Positions 1-11,933 of a stretch of 64,000 nt of DNA are shown here, one piece after another. The notes below the pieces were generated by a model. That model was not told where the DNA came from, did not search any database, and worked only from the letters and a program-made list of their open reading frames with translations. Origin of the DNA: Auanema rhodensis (taxonomy: Eukaryota; Nematoda; Chromadorea; Rhabditida; Rhabditidae); contig OZ059895.1 in assembly GCA_964057225.1 (NCBI GenBank), forward strand, positions 21,896,688 through 21,960,687. The letters are read 5' to 3'. The number at the start of each line of letters is the position of its first letter. Positions within the stretch are counted from its first letter, which is position 1. Both the position numbers and the translations under genes were made by a program.

Positions 1-1461
1 CTTTGCCTTGAAAAAAAAAATCTGAAAACATCTACTTTTTGCTAAATTATTTTGAAATTTTTCGAAAAAATTTTTGTCAAAATGTTTTTGGAAGCAATGT
101 TGTGTGTACATGGAAACTCAACATACACTAATGCATCATTTTTCAAACGATCATAACTAATTTTTGTATTAAGCGTTTCTCAATGTAGTATAGTGCATTC
201 GATGCGGATTTTTAAGCTGCGTCGATCTGTGTTATCAGATTTCCGCTAGCTTAAAAATGCACCGAGATATCAACTGATATAAGTTCACACTTATATCCTC
301 GATTTTCACCCTGAAGAATTAATTTTTTCGTTGAATAACAATGTCCATCGTCTTCGCCTTGAAAAAAGGAATCTAAAAACATCTACGTTTCGCTAAATTA
401 TTTTGAAATTTTTCGAAAAAATTTTTGTCAAAATGTTTTTGGAAGCAATGTTGAGTGTACATGGAAACTCAACATACACTAATGCATCATTTTTCAAACG
501 ATCATAACTAATTTTTGTATTAAGCGTTTCTCAATGTAGTATAGTGCATTCGATGCGGATTTTTAAGCTGCGTCGATCTGTGTTATCAGATTTGCGCTAG
601 CTTAAAAATGCACCGAGATATCAACTGATATAAGTTCACACTTATATCCTCGATTTTCACCCTGAAGAATTAATTTTTTCGTTGAATAACAATGTCCATC
701 GTCTTTGCCTTGAAAAAAGGAATCTAAAAACATCTACTTTTTGCTAAATTATTCTGAAATTTTTCGAAAAAATTTTTGTCAAAATGTTTTTGGAAGCAAT
801 GTTGAGTGTACATGGAAACTCAACATACACTAATGCATCATTTTTCAAACGATCATAACTAATTTTTGTATTAAGCGTTTCTCAATGTAGTATAGTGCAT
901 TCGATGCGGATTTTTAAGCTGCGTCGATCTGTGTTATCAGATTTGCGCTAGCTTAAAAATGCACCGAGATATCAACTGATATAAGTTCACACTTATATCC
1001 TCGATTTTCACCCTGAAGAATTAATTTTTTCGTTGAATAACATTGTCCATCGTCTTTGCCTTGAAAAAAAAAATCTGAAAACATCTACTTTTTGCTAAAT
1101 TATTTTGAAATTTTTCGAAAAAATTTTTGTCAAAATGTTTTTGGAAGCAATGTTGAGTGTACATGGAAACTCAACATACACTAATGCATCATTTTTCAAA
1201 CGATCATAACTAATTTTTGTATTAAGCGTTTCTCAATGTAGTATAGTGAATTCGATGCGGATTTTTAAGCTGCGTCGATCTGTGTTATCAGATTTGCGCT
1301 AGCTTAAAAATGCACCGAGATATCAACTGATATAAGTTCACACTTATATCCTCGATTTTCACCCTGAAGAATTAATTTTTTCGTTGAATAACATTGTCCA
1401 TCGTCTTTGCCTTGAAAAAAAAAATCTGAAAACATCTACTTTTTGCTAAATTATTTTGAAA

Positions 1462-1473
1462 TTTTTCGAAAAA
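1462..1473. other. 12-bp perfect palindrome TTTTTCGAAAAA (unit positions 58-69)
   Basis: A self-complementary A/T-tract palindrome centred on CG, repeated in essentially every unit of array 1. It sits in a run of alternating A- and T-tracts (unit positions about 55-89), a composition associated with curved DNA. In M115, M118, M121 and M124 the central C is T, which breaks the palindrome. No bound factor can be named from sequence. Confidence 0.75.
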
Positions 1474-1500
1474 ATTTTTGTCAAAATGTTTTTGGAAGCA

Positions 1501-1528
1501 ATGTTGAGTGTACATGGAAACTCAACAT
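1501..1528. other. Dyad I: 9-bp inverted repeat, 10-nt spacer (unit positions 97-124)
   Basis: ATGTTGAGT and ACTCAACAT are exact reverse complements separated by GTACATGGAA. The arms are intact in nearly all copies. Shared variants at unit positions 113 (five copies) and 114 (eight copies) fall in the spacer. Arm changes are rare: position 103 A to T in M1, M113 and M119, and position 123 A to T in M93. It could form a hairpin or cruciform, or be a symmetric protein site; neither is shown here. Confidence 0.8.
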
Positions 1529-1611
1529 ACACTAATGCATCATTTTTCAAACGATCATAACTAATTTTTGTATTAAGCGTTTCTCAATGTAGTATAGTGC
1601 ATTCGATGCGG

Positions 1612-1662
1612 ATTTTTAAGCTGCGTCGATCTGTGTTATCAGATTTGCGCTAGCTTAAAAAT
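1612..1662. other. Dyad II: 11-bp inverted repeat with nested stem (unit positions 208-258)
   Basis: ATTTTTAAGCT pairs with AGCTTAAAAAT (11 bp). After a one-base bulge (T at unit position 247) GCG pairs with CGC, and inside that ATCTG pairs with CAGAT around a TGTTAT loop. This is the longest potential hairpin in the unit. Position 213 T to C, in M12, M14, M57, M68, M77, M130 and M140, disrupts one pair; M162 has another change at 251. The structure is predicted from complementarity only. Confidence 0.75.
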
Positions 1663-1679
1663 GCACCGAGATATCAACT

Positions 1680-1701
1680 GATATAAGTTCACACTTATAT
1701 C
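1680..1701. other. Dyad III: 9-bp inverted repeat, 4-nt loop (unit positions 276-297)
   Basis: GATATAAGT and ACTTATATC are exact reverse complements around TCAC. I saw no change in either arm in any copy. The only recurrent variant nearby, position 286 C to T in M54, M65, M75, M82, M89, M91, M100, M127 and M137, lies in the four-base loop and leaves the stem whole. Confidence 0.8.
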
Positions 1702-1719
1702 CTCGATTTTCACCCTGAA

Positions 1720-1736
1720 GAATTAATTTTTTCGTT
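1720..1736 (+). other. Shared box, array 1 form (unit positions 316-332)
   Basis: GAATTAATTTTTTCGTT occurs once per unit. Array 2 carries the same word with one A fewer. The TTTCGTTG part matches the first eight positions of the mammalian CENP-B box (YTTCGTTGGAARCGGGA), and TTCGNNNNA is kept, but the essential CGGG half is absent. It is therefore at best a half-match. M167 and M170 lose the CG (TTTTTGTTG). Confidence 0.55.
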
Positions 1737-4700
1737 GAATAACAATGTCCATCGTCTTTGCCTTGAAAAAAGGAATCTAAAAACATCTACTTTTTGCTAA
1801 ATTATTCTGAAATTTTTCGAAAAAATTTTTGTCAAAATGTTTTTGGAAGCAATGTTGAGTGTACATGGAAACTCAACATACACTAATGCATCATTTTTCA
1901 AACGATCATAACTAATTTTTGTATTAAGCGTTTCTCAATGTAGTATAGTGCATTCGATGCGGATTTTTAAGCTGCGTCGATCTGTGTTATCAGATTTGCG
2001 CTAGCTTAAAAATGCACCGAGATATCAACTGATATAAGTTCACACTTATATCCTCGATTTTCACCCTGAAGAATTAATTTTTTCGTTGAATAACAATGTC
2101 CATCGTCTTTGCCTTGAAAAAAGGAATCTAAAAACATCTACTTTTTGCTAAATTATTCTGAAATTTTTCGAAAAAATTTTTGTCAAAATGTTTTTGGAAG
2201 CAATGTTGAGTGTACATGGAAACTCAACATACACTAATGCATCATTTTTCAAACGATCATAACTAATTTTTGTATTAAGCGTTTCTCAATGTAGTATAGT
2301 GAATTCGATGCGGATTTTTAAGCTGCGTCGATCTGTGTTATCAGATTTGCGCTAGCTTAAAAATGCACCGAGATATCAACTGATATAAGTTCACACTTAT
2401 ATCCTCGATTTTCACCCTGAAGAATTAATTTTTTCGTTGAATAACAATGTCCATCGTCTTCGCCTTGAAAAAAAGAATCTAAAAACATCTACTTTTCGCT
2501 AAATTATTTTGAAATTTTTCGAAAAAATTTTTGTCAAAATGTTTTTGGAAGCAATGTTGAGTGTACATGGAAACTCAACATACACTAATGCATCATTTTT
2601 CAAACGATCATAACTAATTTTTGTATTAAGCGTTTCTCAATGTAGTATAGTGCATTCGATGCGGATTTTTAAGCTGCGTCGATCTGTGTTATCAGATTTG
2701 CGCTAGCTTAAAAATGCACCGAGATATCAACTGATATAAGTTCACACTTATATCCTCGATTTTCACCCTGAAGAATTAATTTTTTCGTTGAATAACAATG
2801 TCCATCGTCTTTGCCTTGAAAAAAGGAATCTAAAAACATCTACTTTTTGCTAAATTATTCTGAAATTTTTCGAAAAAATTTTTGTCAAAATGTTTTTGGA
2901 AGCAATGTTGAGTGTACATGGAAACTCAACATACACTAATGCATCATTTTTCAAACGATCATAACTAATTTTTGTATTAAGCGTTTCTCAATGTAGTATA
3001 GTGCATTCGATGCGGATTTTTAAGCTGCGTCGATCTGTGTTATCAGATTTGCGCTAGCTTAAAAATGCACCGAGATATCAACTGATATAAGTTCACACTT
3101 ATATCCTCGATTTTCACCCTGAAGAATTAATTTTTTCGTTGAATAACATTGTCCATCGTCTTTGCCTTGAAAAAAAAAATCTGAAAACATCTACTTTTTG
3201 CTAAATTATTTTGAAATTTTTCGAAAAAATTTTTGTCAAAATGTTTTTGGAAGCAATGTTGAGTGTACATGGAAACTCAACATACACTAATGCATCATTT
3301 TTCAAACGATCATAACTAATTTTTGTATTAAGCGTTTCTCAATGTAGTATAGTGCATTCGATGCGGATTTTTAAGCTGCGTCGATCTGTGTTATCAGATT
3401 TGCGCTAGCTTAAAAATGCACCGAGATATCAACTGATATAAGTTCACACTTATATCCTCGATTTTCACCCTGAAGAATTAATTTTTTCGTTGAATAACAA
3501 TGTCCATCGTCTTCGCCTTGAAAAAAAGAATCTAAAAACATCTACTTTTCGCTAAATTATTTTGAAATTTTTCGAAAAAATTTTTGTCAAAATGTTTTTG
3601 GAAGCAATGTTGAGTGTACATGGAAACTCAACATACACTAATGCATCATTTTTCAAACGATCATAACTAATTTTTGTATTAAGCGTTTCTCAATGTAGTA
3701 TAGTGCATTCGATGCGGATTTTTAAGCTGCGTCGATCTGTGTTATCAGATTTGCGCTAGCTTAAAAATGCACCGAGATATCAACTGATATAAGTTCACAC
3801 TTATATCCTCGATTTTCACCCTGAAGAATTAATTTTTTCGTTGAATAACAATGTCCATCGTCTTCGCCTTGAAAAAAAGAATCTAAAAACATCTACTTTT
3901 CGCTAAATTATTTTGAAATTTTTCGAAAAAATTTTTGTCAAAATGTTTTTGGAAGCAATGTTGAGTGTACATGGAAACTCAACATACACTAATGCATCAT
4001 TTTTCAAACGATCATAACTAATTTTTGTATTAAGCGTTTCTCAATGTAGTATAGTGAATTCGATGCGGATTTTCAAGCTGCGTCGATCTGTGTTATCAGA
4101 TTTGCGCTAGCTTAAAAATGCACCGAGATATCAACTGATATAAGTTCACACTTATATCCTCGATTTTCACCCTGAAGAATTAATTTTTTCGTTGAATAAC
4201 ATTGTCCATCGTCTTTGCCTTGAAAAAAAAAATCTGAAAACATCTACTTTTTGCTAAATTATTTTGAAATTTTTCGAAAAAATTTTTGTCAAAATGTTTT
4301 TGGAAGCAATGTTGAGTGTACATGGAAACTCAACATACACTAATGCATCATTTTTCAAACGATCATAACTAATTTTTGTATTAAGCGTTTCTCAATGTAG
4401 TATAGTGCATTCGATGCGGATTTTTAAGCTGCGTCGATCTGTGTTATCAGATTTGCGCTAGCTTAAAAATGCACCGAGATATCAACTGATATAAGTTCAC
4501 ACTTATATCCTCGATTTTCACCCTGAAGAATTAATTTTTTCGTTGAATAACAATGTCCATCGTCTTCGCCTTGAAAAAAGGAATCTAAAAACATCTACTT
4601 TTCGCTAAATTATTTTGAAATTTTTCGAAAAAATTTTTGTCAAAATGTTTTTGGAAGCAATGTTGAGTGTACATGGAAACTCAACATACACTAATGCATC

Positions 4701-7371
4701 ATTTTTCAAACGATCATAACTAATTTTTGTGTTAAGCGTTTCTCAATGTAGTATAGTGAATTCGATGCGGATTTTCAAGCTGCGTCGATCTGTGTTATCA
4801 GATTTGCGCTAGCTTAAAAATGCACCGAGATATCAACTGATATAAGTTCACACTTATATCCTCGATTTTCACCCTGAAGAATTAATTTTTTCGTTGAATA
4901 ACATTGTCCATCGTCTTTGCCTTGAAAAAAAAAATCTGAAAACATCTACTTTTTGCTAAATTATTTTGAAATTTTTCGAAAAAATTTTTGTCAAAATGTT
5001 TTTGGAAGCAATGTTGAGTGTACATGGAAACTCAACATACACTAATGCATCATTTTTCAAACGATCATAACTAATTTTTGTATTAAGCGTTTCTCAATGT
5101 AGTATAGTGCATTCGATGCGGATTTTTAAGCTGCGTCGATCTGTGTTATCAGATTTGCGCTAGCTTAAAAATGCACCGAGATATCAACTGATATAAGTTC
5201 ACACTTATATCCTCGATTTTCACCCTGAAGAATTAATTTTTTCGTTGAATAACAATGTCCATCGTCTTTGCCTTGAAAAAAGGAATCTAAAAACATCTAC
5301 TTTTTGCTAAATTATTCTGAAATTTTTCGAAAAAATTTTTGTCAAAATGTTTTTGGAAGCAATGTTGAGTGTACATGGAAACTCAACATACACTAATGCA
5401 TCATTTTTCAAACGATCATAACTAATTTTTGTATTAAGCGTTTCTCAATGTAGTATAGTGCATTCGATGCGGATTTTTAAGCTGCGTCGATCTGTGTTAT
5501 CAGATTTGCGCTAGCTTAAAAATGCACCGAGATATCAACTGATATAAGTTCACACTTATATCCTCGATTTTCACCCTGAAGAATTAATTTTTTCGTTGAA
5601 TAACAATGTCCATCGTCTTCGCCTTGAAAAAAAGAATCTAAAAACATCTACTTTTCGCTAAATTATTTTGAAATTTTTCGAAAAAATTTTTGTCAAAATG
5701 TTTTTGGAAGCAATGTTGAGTGTACATGGAAACTCAACATACACTAATGCATCATTTTTCAAACGATCATAACTAATTTTTGTATTAAGCGTTTCTCAAT
5801 GTAGTATAGTGCATTCGATGCGGATTTTTAAGCTGCGTCGATCTGTGTTATCAGATTTGCGCTAGCTTAAAAATGCACCGAGATATCAACTGATATAAGT
5901 TCACACTTATATCCTCGATTTTCACCCTGAAGAATTAATTTTTTCGTTGAATAACAATGTCCATCGTCTTTGCCTTGAAAAAAGGAATCTAAAAACATCT
6001 ACTTTTTGCTAAATTATTTTGAAATTTTTCGAAAAAATTTTTGTCAAAATGTTTTTGGAAGCAATGTTGAGTGTACATGGAAACTCAACATACACTAATG
6101 CATCATTTTTCAAACGATCATAACTAATTTTTGTATTAAGCGTTTCTCAATGTAGTATAGTGCATTCGATGCGGATTTTTAAGCTGCGTCGATCTGTGTT
6201 ATCAGATTTGCGCTAGCTTAAAAATGCACCGAGATATCAACTGATATAAGTTCACACTTATATCCTCGATTTTCACCCTGAAGAATTAATTTTTTCGTTG
6301 AATAACATTGTCCATCGTCTTTGCCTTGAAAAAAAAAATCTGAAAACATCTACTTTTTGCTAAATTATTTTGAAATTTTTCGAAAAAATTTTTGTCAAAA
6401 TGTTTTTGGAAGCAATGTTGAGTGTACATGGAAACTCAACATACACTAATGCATCATTTTTCAAACGATCATAACTAATTTTTGTATTAAGCGTTTCTCA
6501 ATGTAGTATAGTGCATTCGATGCGGATTTTTAAGCTGCGTCGATCTGTGTTATCAGATTTGCGCTAGCTTAAAAATGCACCGAGATATCAACTGATATAA
6601 GTTCACACTTATATCCTCGATTTTCACCCTGAAGAATTAATTTTTTCGTTGAATAACAATGTCCATCGTCTTCGCCTTGAAAAAAAGAATCTAAAAACAT
6701 CTACTTTTCGCTAAATTATTTTGAAATTTTTCGAAAAAATTTTTGTCAAAATGTTTTTGGAAGCAATGTTGAGTGTACATGGAAACTCAACATACACTAA
6801 TGCATCATTTTTCAAACGATCATAACTAATTTTTGTATTAAGCGTTTCTCAATGTAGTATAGTGCATTCGATGCGGATTTTTAAGCTGCGTCGATCTGTG
6901 TTATCAGATTTGCGCTAGCTTAAAAATGCACCGAGATATCAACTGATATAAGTTCACACTTATATCCTCGATTTTCACCCTGAAGAATTAATTTTTTCGT
7001 TGAATAACATTGTCCATCGTCTTTGCCTTGAAAAAAAAAATCTGAAAACATCTACTTTTTGCTAAATTATTTTGAAATTTTTCGAAAAAATTTTTGTCAA
7101 AATGTTTTTGGAAGCAATGTTGAGTGTACATGGAAACTCAACATACACTAATGCATCATTTTTCAAACGATCATAACTAATTTTTGTATTAAGCGTTTCT
7201 CAATGTAGTATAGTGCATTCGATGCGGATTTTTAAGCTGCGTCGATCTGTGTTATCAGATTTGCGCTAGCTTAAAAATGCACCGAGATATCAACTGATAT
7301 AAGTTCACACTTATATCCTCGATTTTCACCCTGAAGAATTAATTTTTTCGTTGAATAACATTGTCCATCGT

Positions 7372-7721
7372 CTTTGCCTTGAAAAAAAAATCTGAAAACA
7401 TCTACTTTTTGCTAAATTATTTTGAAATTTTTCGAAAAAATTTTTGTCAAAATGTTTTTGGAAGCAATGTTGAGTGTACATGGAAACTCAACATACACTA
7501 ATGCATCATTTTTCAAACGATCATAACTAATTTTTGTATTAAGCGTTTCTCAATGTAGTATAGTGCATTCGATGCGGATTTTTAAGCTGCGTCGATCTGT
7601 GTTATCAGATTTGCGCTAGCTTAAAAATGCACCGAGATATCAACTGATATAAGTTCACACTTATATCCTCGATTTTCACCCTGAAGAATTAATTTTTTCG
7701 TTGAATAACAATGTCCATCGT
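7372..7721. repeat. 350-bp monomer (M22) with nine-A run
   Basis: A type A unit whose leading A-run has nine rather than ten A. It is followed by a C and a B monomer. The only other 350-bp unit, M37 at 12636, has the same shortened run and is also followed by C then B. The shared context favours an inherited variant over a homopolymer read error. Confidence 0.8.
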
Positions 7722-8423
7722 CTTCGCCTTGAAAAAAGGAATCTAAAAACATCTACTTTTCGCTAAATTATTTTGAAATTTTTCGAAAAAATTTTTGTCA
7801 AAATGTTTTTGGAAGCAATGTTGAGTGTACATGGAAACTCAACATACACTAATGCATCATTTTTCAAACGATCATAACTAATTTTTGTATTAAGCGTTTC
7901 TCAATGTAGTATAGTGCATTCGATGCGGATTTTTAAGCTGCGTCGATCTGTGTTATCAGATTTGCGCTAGCTTAAAAATGCACCGAGATATCAACTGATA
8001 TAAGTTCACACTTATATCCTCGATTTTCACCCTGAAGAATTAATTTTTTCGTTGAATAACAATGTCCATCGTCTTTGCCTTGAAAAAAGGAATCTAAAAA
8101 CATCTACTTTTTGCTAAATTATTCTGAAATTTTTCGAAAAAATTTTTGTCAAAATGTTTTTGGAAGCAATGTTGAGTGTACATGGAAACTCAACATACAC
8201 TAATGCATCATTTTTCAAACGATCATAACTAATTTTTGTATTAAGCGTTTCTCAATGTAGTATAGTGCATTCGATGCGGATTTTTAAGCTGCGTCGATCT
8301 GTGTTATCAGATTTGCGCTAGCTTAAAAATGCACCGAGATATCAACTGATATAAGTTCACACTTATATCCTCGATTTTCACCCTGAAGAATTAATTTTTT
8401 CGTTGAATAACATTGTCCATCGT

Positions 8424-10529
8424 CTTTGCCTTGAAAAAAAAAATCTGAAAACATCTACTTTTTGCTAAATTATTTTGAAATTTTTCGAAAAAATTTTTGT
8501 CAAAATGTTTTTGGAAGCAATGTTGAGTGTACATGGAAACTCAACATACACTAATGCATCATTTTTCAAACGATCATAACTAATTTTTGTATTAAGCGTT
8601 TCTCAATGTAGTATAGTGAATTCGATGCGGATTTTTAAGCTGCGTCGATCTGTGTTATCAGATTTGCGCTAGCTTAAAAATGCACCGAGATATCAACTGA
8701 TATAAGTTCACACTTATATCCTCGATTTTCACCCTGAAGAATTAATTTTTTCGTTGAATAACATTGTCCATCGTCTTTGCCTTGAAAAAAAAAATCTGAA
8801 AACATCTACTTTTTGCTAAATTATTTTGAAATTTTTCGAAAAAATTTTTGTCAAAATGTTTTTGGAAGCAATGTTGAGTGTACATGGAAACTCAACATAC
8901 ACTAATGCATCATTTTTCAAACGATCATAACTAATTTTTGTATTAAGCGTTTCTCAATGTAGTATAGTGCATTCGATGCGGATTTTTAAGCTGCGTCGAT
9001 CTGTGTTATCAGATTTGCGCTAGCTTAAAAATGCACCGAGATATCAACTGATATAAGTTCACACTTATATCCTCGATTTTCACCCTGAAGAATTAATTTT
9101 TTCGTTGAATAACAATGTCCATCGTCTTTGCCTTGAAAAAAGGAATCTAAAAACATCTACTTTTTGCTAAATTATTCTGAAATTTTTCGAAAAAATTTTT
9201 GTCAAAATGTTTTTGGAAGCAATGTTGAGTGTACATGGAAACTCAACATACACTAATGCATCATTTTTCAAACGATCATAACTAATTTTTGTATTAAGCG
9301 TTTCTCAATGTAGTATAGTGCATTCGATGCGGATTTTTAAGCTGCGTCGATCTGTGTTATCAGATTTGCGCTAGCTTAAAAATGCACCGAGATATCAACT
9401 GATATAAGTTCACACTTATATCCTCGATTTTCACCCTGAAGAATTAATTTTTTCGTTGAATAACATTGTCCATCGTCTTTGCCTTGAAAAAAAAAATCTG
9501 AAAACATCTACTTTTTGCTAAATTATTTTGAAATTTTTCGAAAAAATTTTTGTCAAAATGTTTTTGGAAGCAATGTTGAGTGTACATGGAAACTCAACAT
9601 ACACTAATGCATCATTTTTCAAACGATCATAACTAATTTTTGTATTAAGCGTTTCTCAATGTAGTATAGTGAATTCGATGCGGATTTTTAAGCTGCGTCG
9701 ATCTGTGTTATCAGATTTGCGCTAGCTTAAAAATGCACCGAGATATCAACTGATATAAGTTCACACTTATATCCTCGATTTTCACCCTGAAGAATTAATT
9801 TTTTCGTTGAATAACATTGTCCATCGTCTTTGCCTTGAAAAAAAAAATCTGAAAACATCTACTTTTTGCTAAATTATTTTGAAATTTTTCGAAAAAATTT
9901 TTGTCAAAATGTTTTTGGAAGCAATGTTGAGTGTACATGGAAACTCAACATACACTAATGCATCATTTTTCAAACGATCATAACTAATTTTTGTATTAAG
10001 CGTTTCTCAATGTAGTATAGTGCATTCGATGCGGATTTTTAAGCTGCGTCGATCTGTGTTATCAGATTTGCGCTAGCTTAAAAATGCACCGAGATATCAA
10101 CTGATATAAGTTCACACTTATATCCTCGATTTTCACCCTGAAGAATTAATTTTTTCGTTGAATAACAATGTCCATCGTCTTTGCCTTGAAAAAAGGAATC
10201 TAAAAACATCTACTTTTTGCTAAATTATTCTGAAATTTTTCGAAAAAATTTTTGTCAAAATGTTTTTGGAAGCAATGTTGAGTGTACATGGAAACTCAAC
10301 ATACACTAATGCATCATTTTTCAAACGATCATAACTAATTTTTGTATTAAGCGTTTCTCAATGTAGTATAGTGCATTCGATGCGGATTTTTAAGCTGCGT
10401 CGATCTGTGTTATCAGATTTGCGCTAGCTTAAAAATGCACCGAGATATCAACTGATATAAGTTCACACTTATATCCTCGATTTTCACCCTGAAGAATTAA
10501 TTTTTTCGTTGAATAACATTGTCCATCGT
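8424..10529. repeat. Trimer A*-A-B repeated twice (1053-bp period)
   Basis: M25-M27 (8424-9476) and M28-M30 (9477-10529) have the same order: a type A with GAATTC, a type A with GCATTC, then a type B with attctg. The two trimers look identical at the diagnostic sites. This is the shortest clear higher-order repeat in the left part of the array. Confidence 0.8.
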
Positions 10530-11933
10530 CTTTGCCTTGAAAAAAAAAATCTGAAAACATCTACTTTTTGCTAAATTATTTTGAAATTTTTCGAAAAAAT
10601 TTTTGTCAAAATGTTTTTGGAAGCAATGTTGAGTGTACATGGAAACTCAACATACACTAATGCATCATTTTTCAAACGATCATAACTAATTTTTGTATTA
10701 AGCGTTTCTCAATGTAGTATAGTGCATTCGATGCGGATTTTTAAGCTGCGTCGATCTGTGTTATCAGATTTGCGCTAGCTTAAAAATGCACCGAGATATC
10801 AACTGATATAAGTTCACACTTATATCCTCGATTTTCACCCTGAAGAATTAATTTTTTCGTTGAATAACATTGTCCATCGTCTTTGCCTTGAAAAAAAAAA
10901 TCTGAAAACATCTACTTTTTGCTAAATTATTTTGAAATTTTTCGAAAAAATTTTTGTCAAAATGTTTTTGGAAGCAATGTTGAGTGTACATGGAAACTCA
11001 ACATACACTAATGCATCATTTTTCAAACGATCATAACTAATTTTTGTATTAAGCGTTTCTCAATGTAGTATAGTGCATTCGATGCGGATTTTTAAGCTGC
11101 GTCGATCTGTGTTATCAGATTTGCGCTAGCTTAAAAATGCACCGAGATATCAACTGATATAAGTTCACACTTATATCCTCGATTTTCACCCTGAAGAATT
11201 AATTTTTTCGTTGAATAACATTGTCCATCGTCTTTGCCTTGAAAAAAAAAATCTGAAAACATCTACTTTTTGCTAAATTATTTTGAAATTTTTCGAAAAA
11301 ATTTTTGTCAAAATGTTTTTGGAAGCAATGTTGAGTGTACATGGAAACTCAACATACACTAATGCATCATTTTTCAAACGATCATAACTAATTTTTGTAT
11401 TAAGCGTTTCTCAATGTAGTATAGTGCATTCGATGCGGATTTTTAAGCTGCGTCGATCTGTGTTATCAGATTTGCGCTAGCTTAAAAATGCACCGAGATA
11501 TCAACTGATATAAGTTCACACTTATATCCTCGATTTTCACCCTGAAGAATTAATTTTTTCGTTGAATAACATTGTCCATCGTCTTTGCCTTGAAAAAAAA
11601 AATCTGAAAACATCTACTTTTTGCTAAATTATTTTGAAATTTTTCGAAAAAATTTTTGTCAAAATGTTTTTGGAAGCAATGTTGAGTGTACATGGAAACT
11701 CAACATACACTAATGCATCATTTTTCAAACGATCATAACTAATTTTTGTATTAAGCGTTTCTCAATGTAGTATAGTGCATTCGATGCGGATTTTTAAGCT
11801 GCGTCGATCTGTGTTATCAGATTTGCGCTAGCTTAAAAATGCACCGAGATATCAACTGATATAAGTTCACACTTATATCCTCGATTTTCACCCTGAAGAA
11901 TTAATTTTTTCGTTGAATAACAATGTCCATCGT
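10530..11933. repeat. Run of four type A monomers (M31-M34)
   Basis: Four consecutive units with cattg, ten A, tctgaaaac, attttg and gcattc, apparently identical. This is the longest single-subtype run of type A and looks like recent one-monomer expansion. Confidence 0.8.

Larger units (their letters stand above)
1405..1755. repeat. Reference monomer (M5, type A) and map of variable sites
   Basis: Used as the coordinate frame for the unit. Variants that recur in several copies sit at unit positions 4 (T/C), 17 and 18 (A/G), 24 (G/A), 35 (T/G), 40 (T/C), 44 (A/G), 52 (T/C), 63 (C/T), 84 (G/T), 103 (A/T), 113 (G/A), 114 (A/T), 145 (A/G), 196 (C/A), 213 (T/C), 286 (C/T) and 341 (A/T). The first 63 bases plus position 341 carry half of them and define subtypes A to E. 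Positions 146-195 and 214-285 show almost only single-copy changes. All copies keep a GATATC, an NheI-type GCTAGC, and an ATGCAT; only starred copies carry GAATTC. Confidence 0.9.
1..8423. repeat. Array 1, M1-M24: irregular mix of A, B and C monomers
   Basis: The order read is A Cg B A* A B B* C1 B A C1 C1* A C* A B C1 B' A C1 A A9 C B. C1 is the form with a single G in the A-run (aaaaaaagaatct); it occurs only in M8, M11, M12, M17, M20 and M35, so it marks this left zone. M1 carries ttgtgtgt at unit position 103 and M2 has ctacgtttcgct; the same A(tg)-Cg-B order returns at 39311 and 41417. M1 also has a private G to C at unit position 243. No long regular higher-order period is evident in this part. 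Confidence 0.8.

Noticed and set aside
1720-1736. True CENP-B box
   Set aside because: Only the YTTCGTTG half and the TTCGNNNNA spacing fit; the CGGG part needed for CENP-B binding is missing in both arrays.
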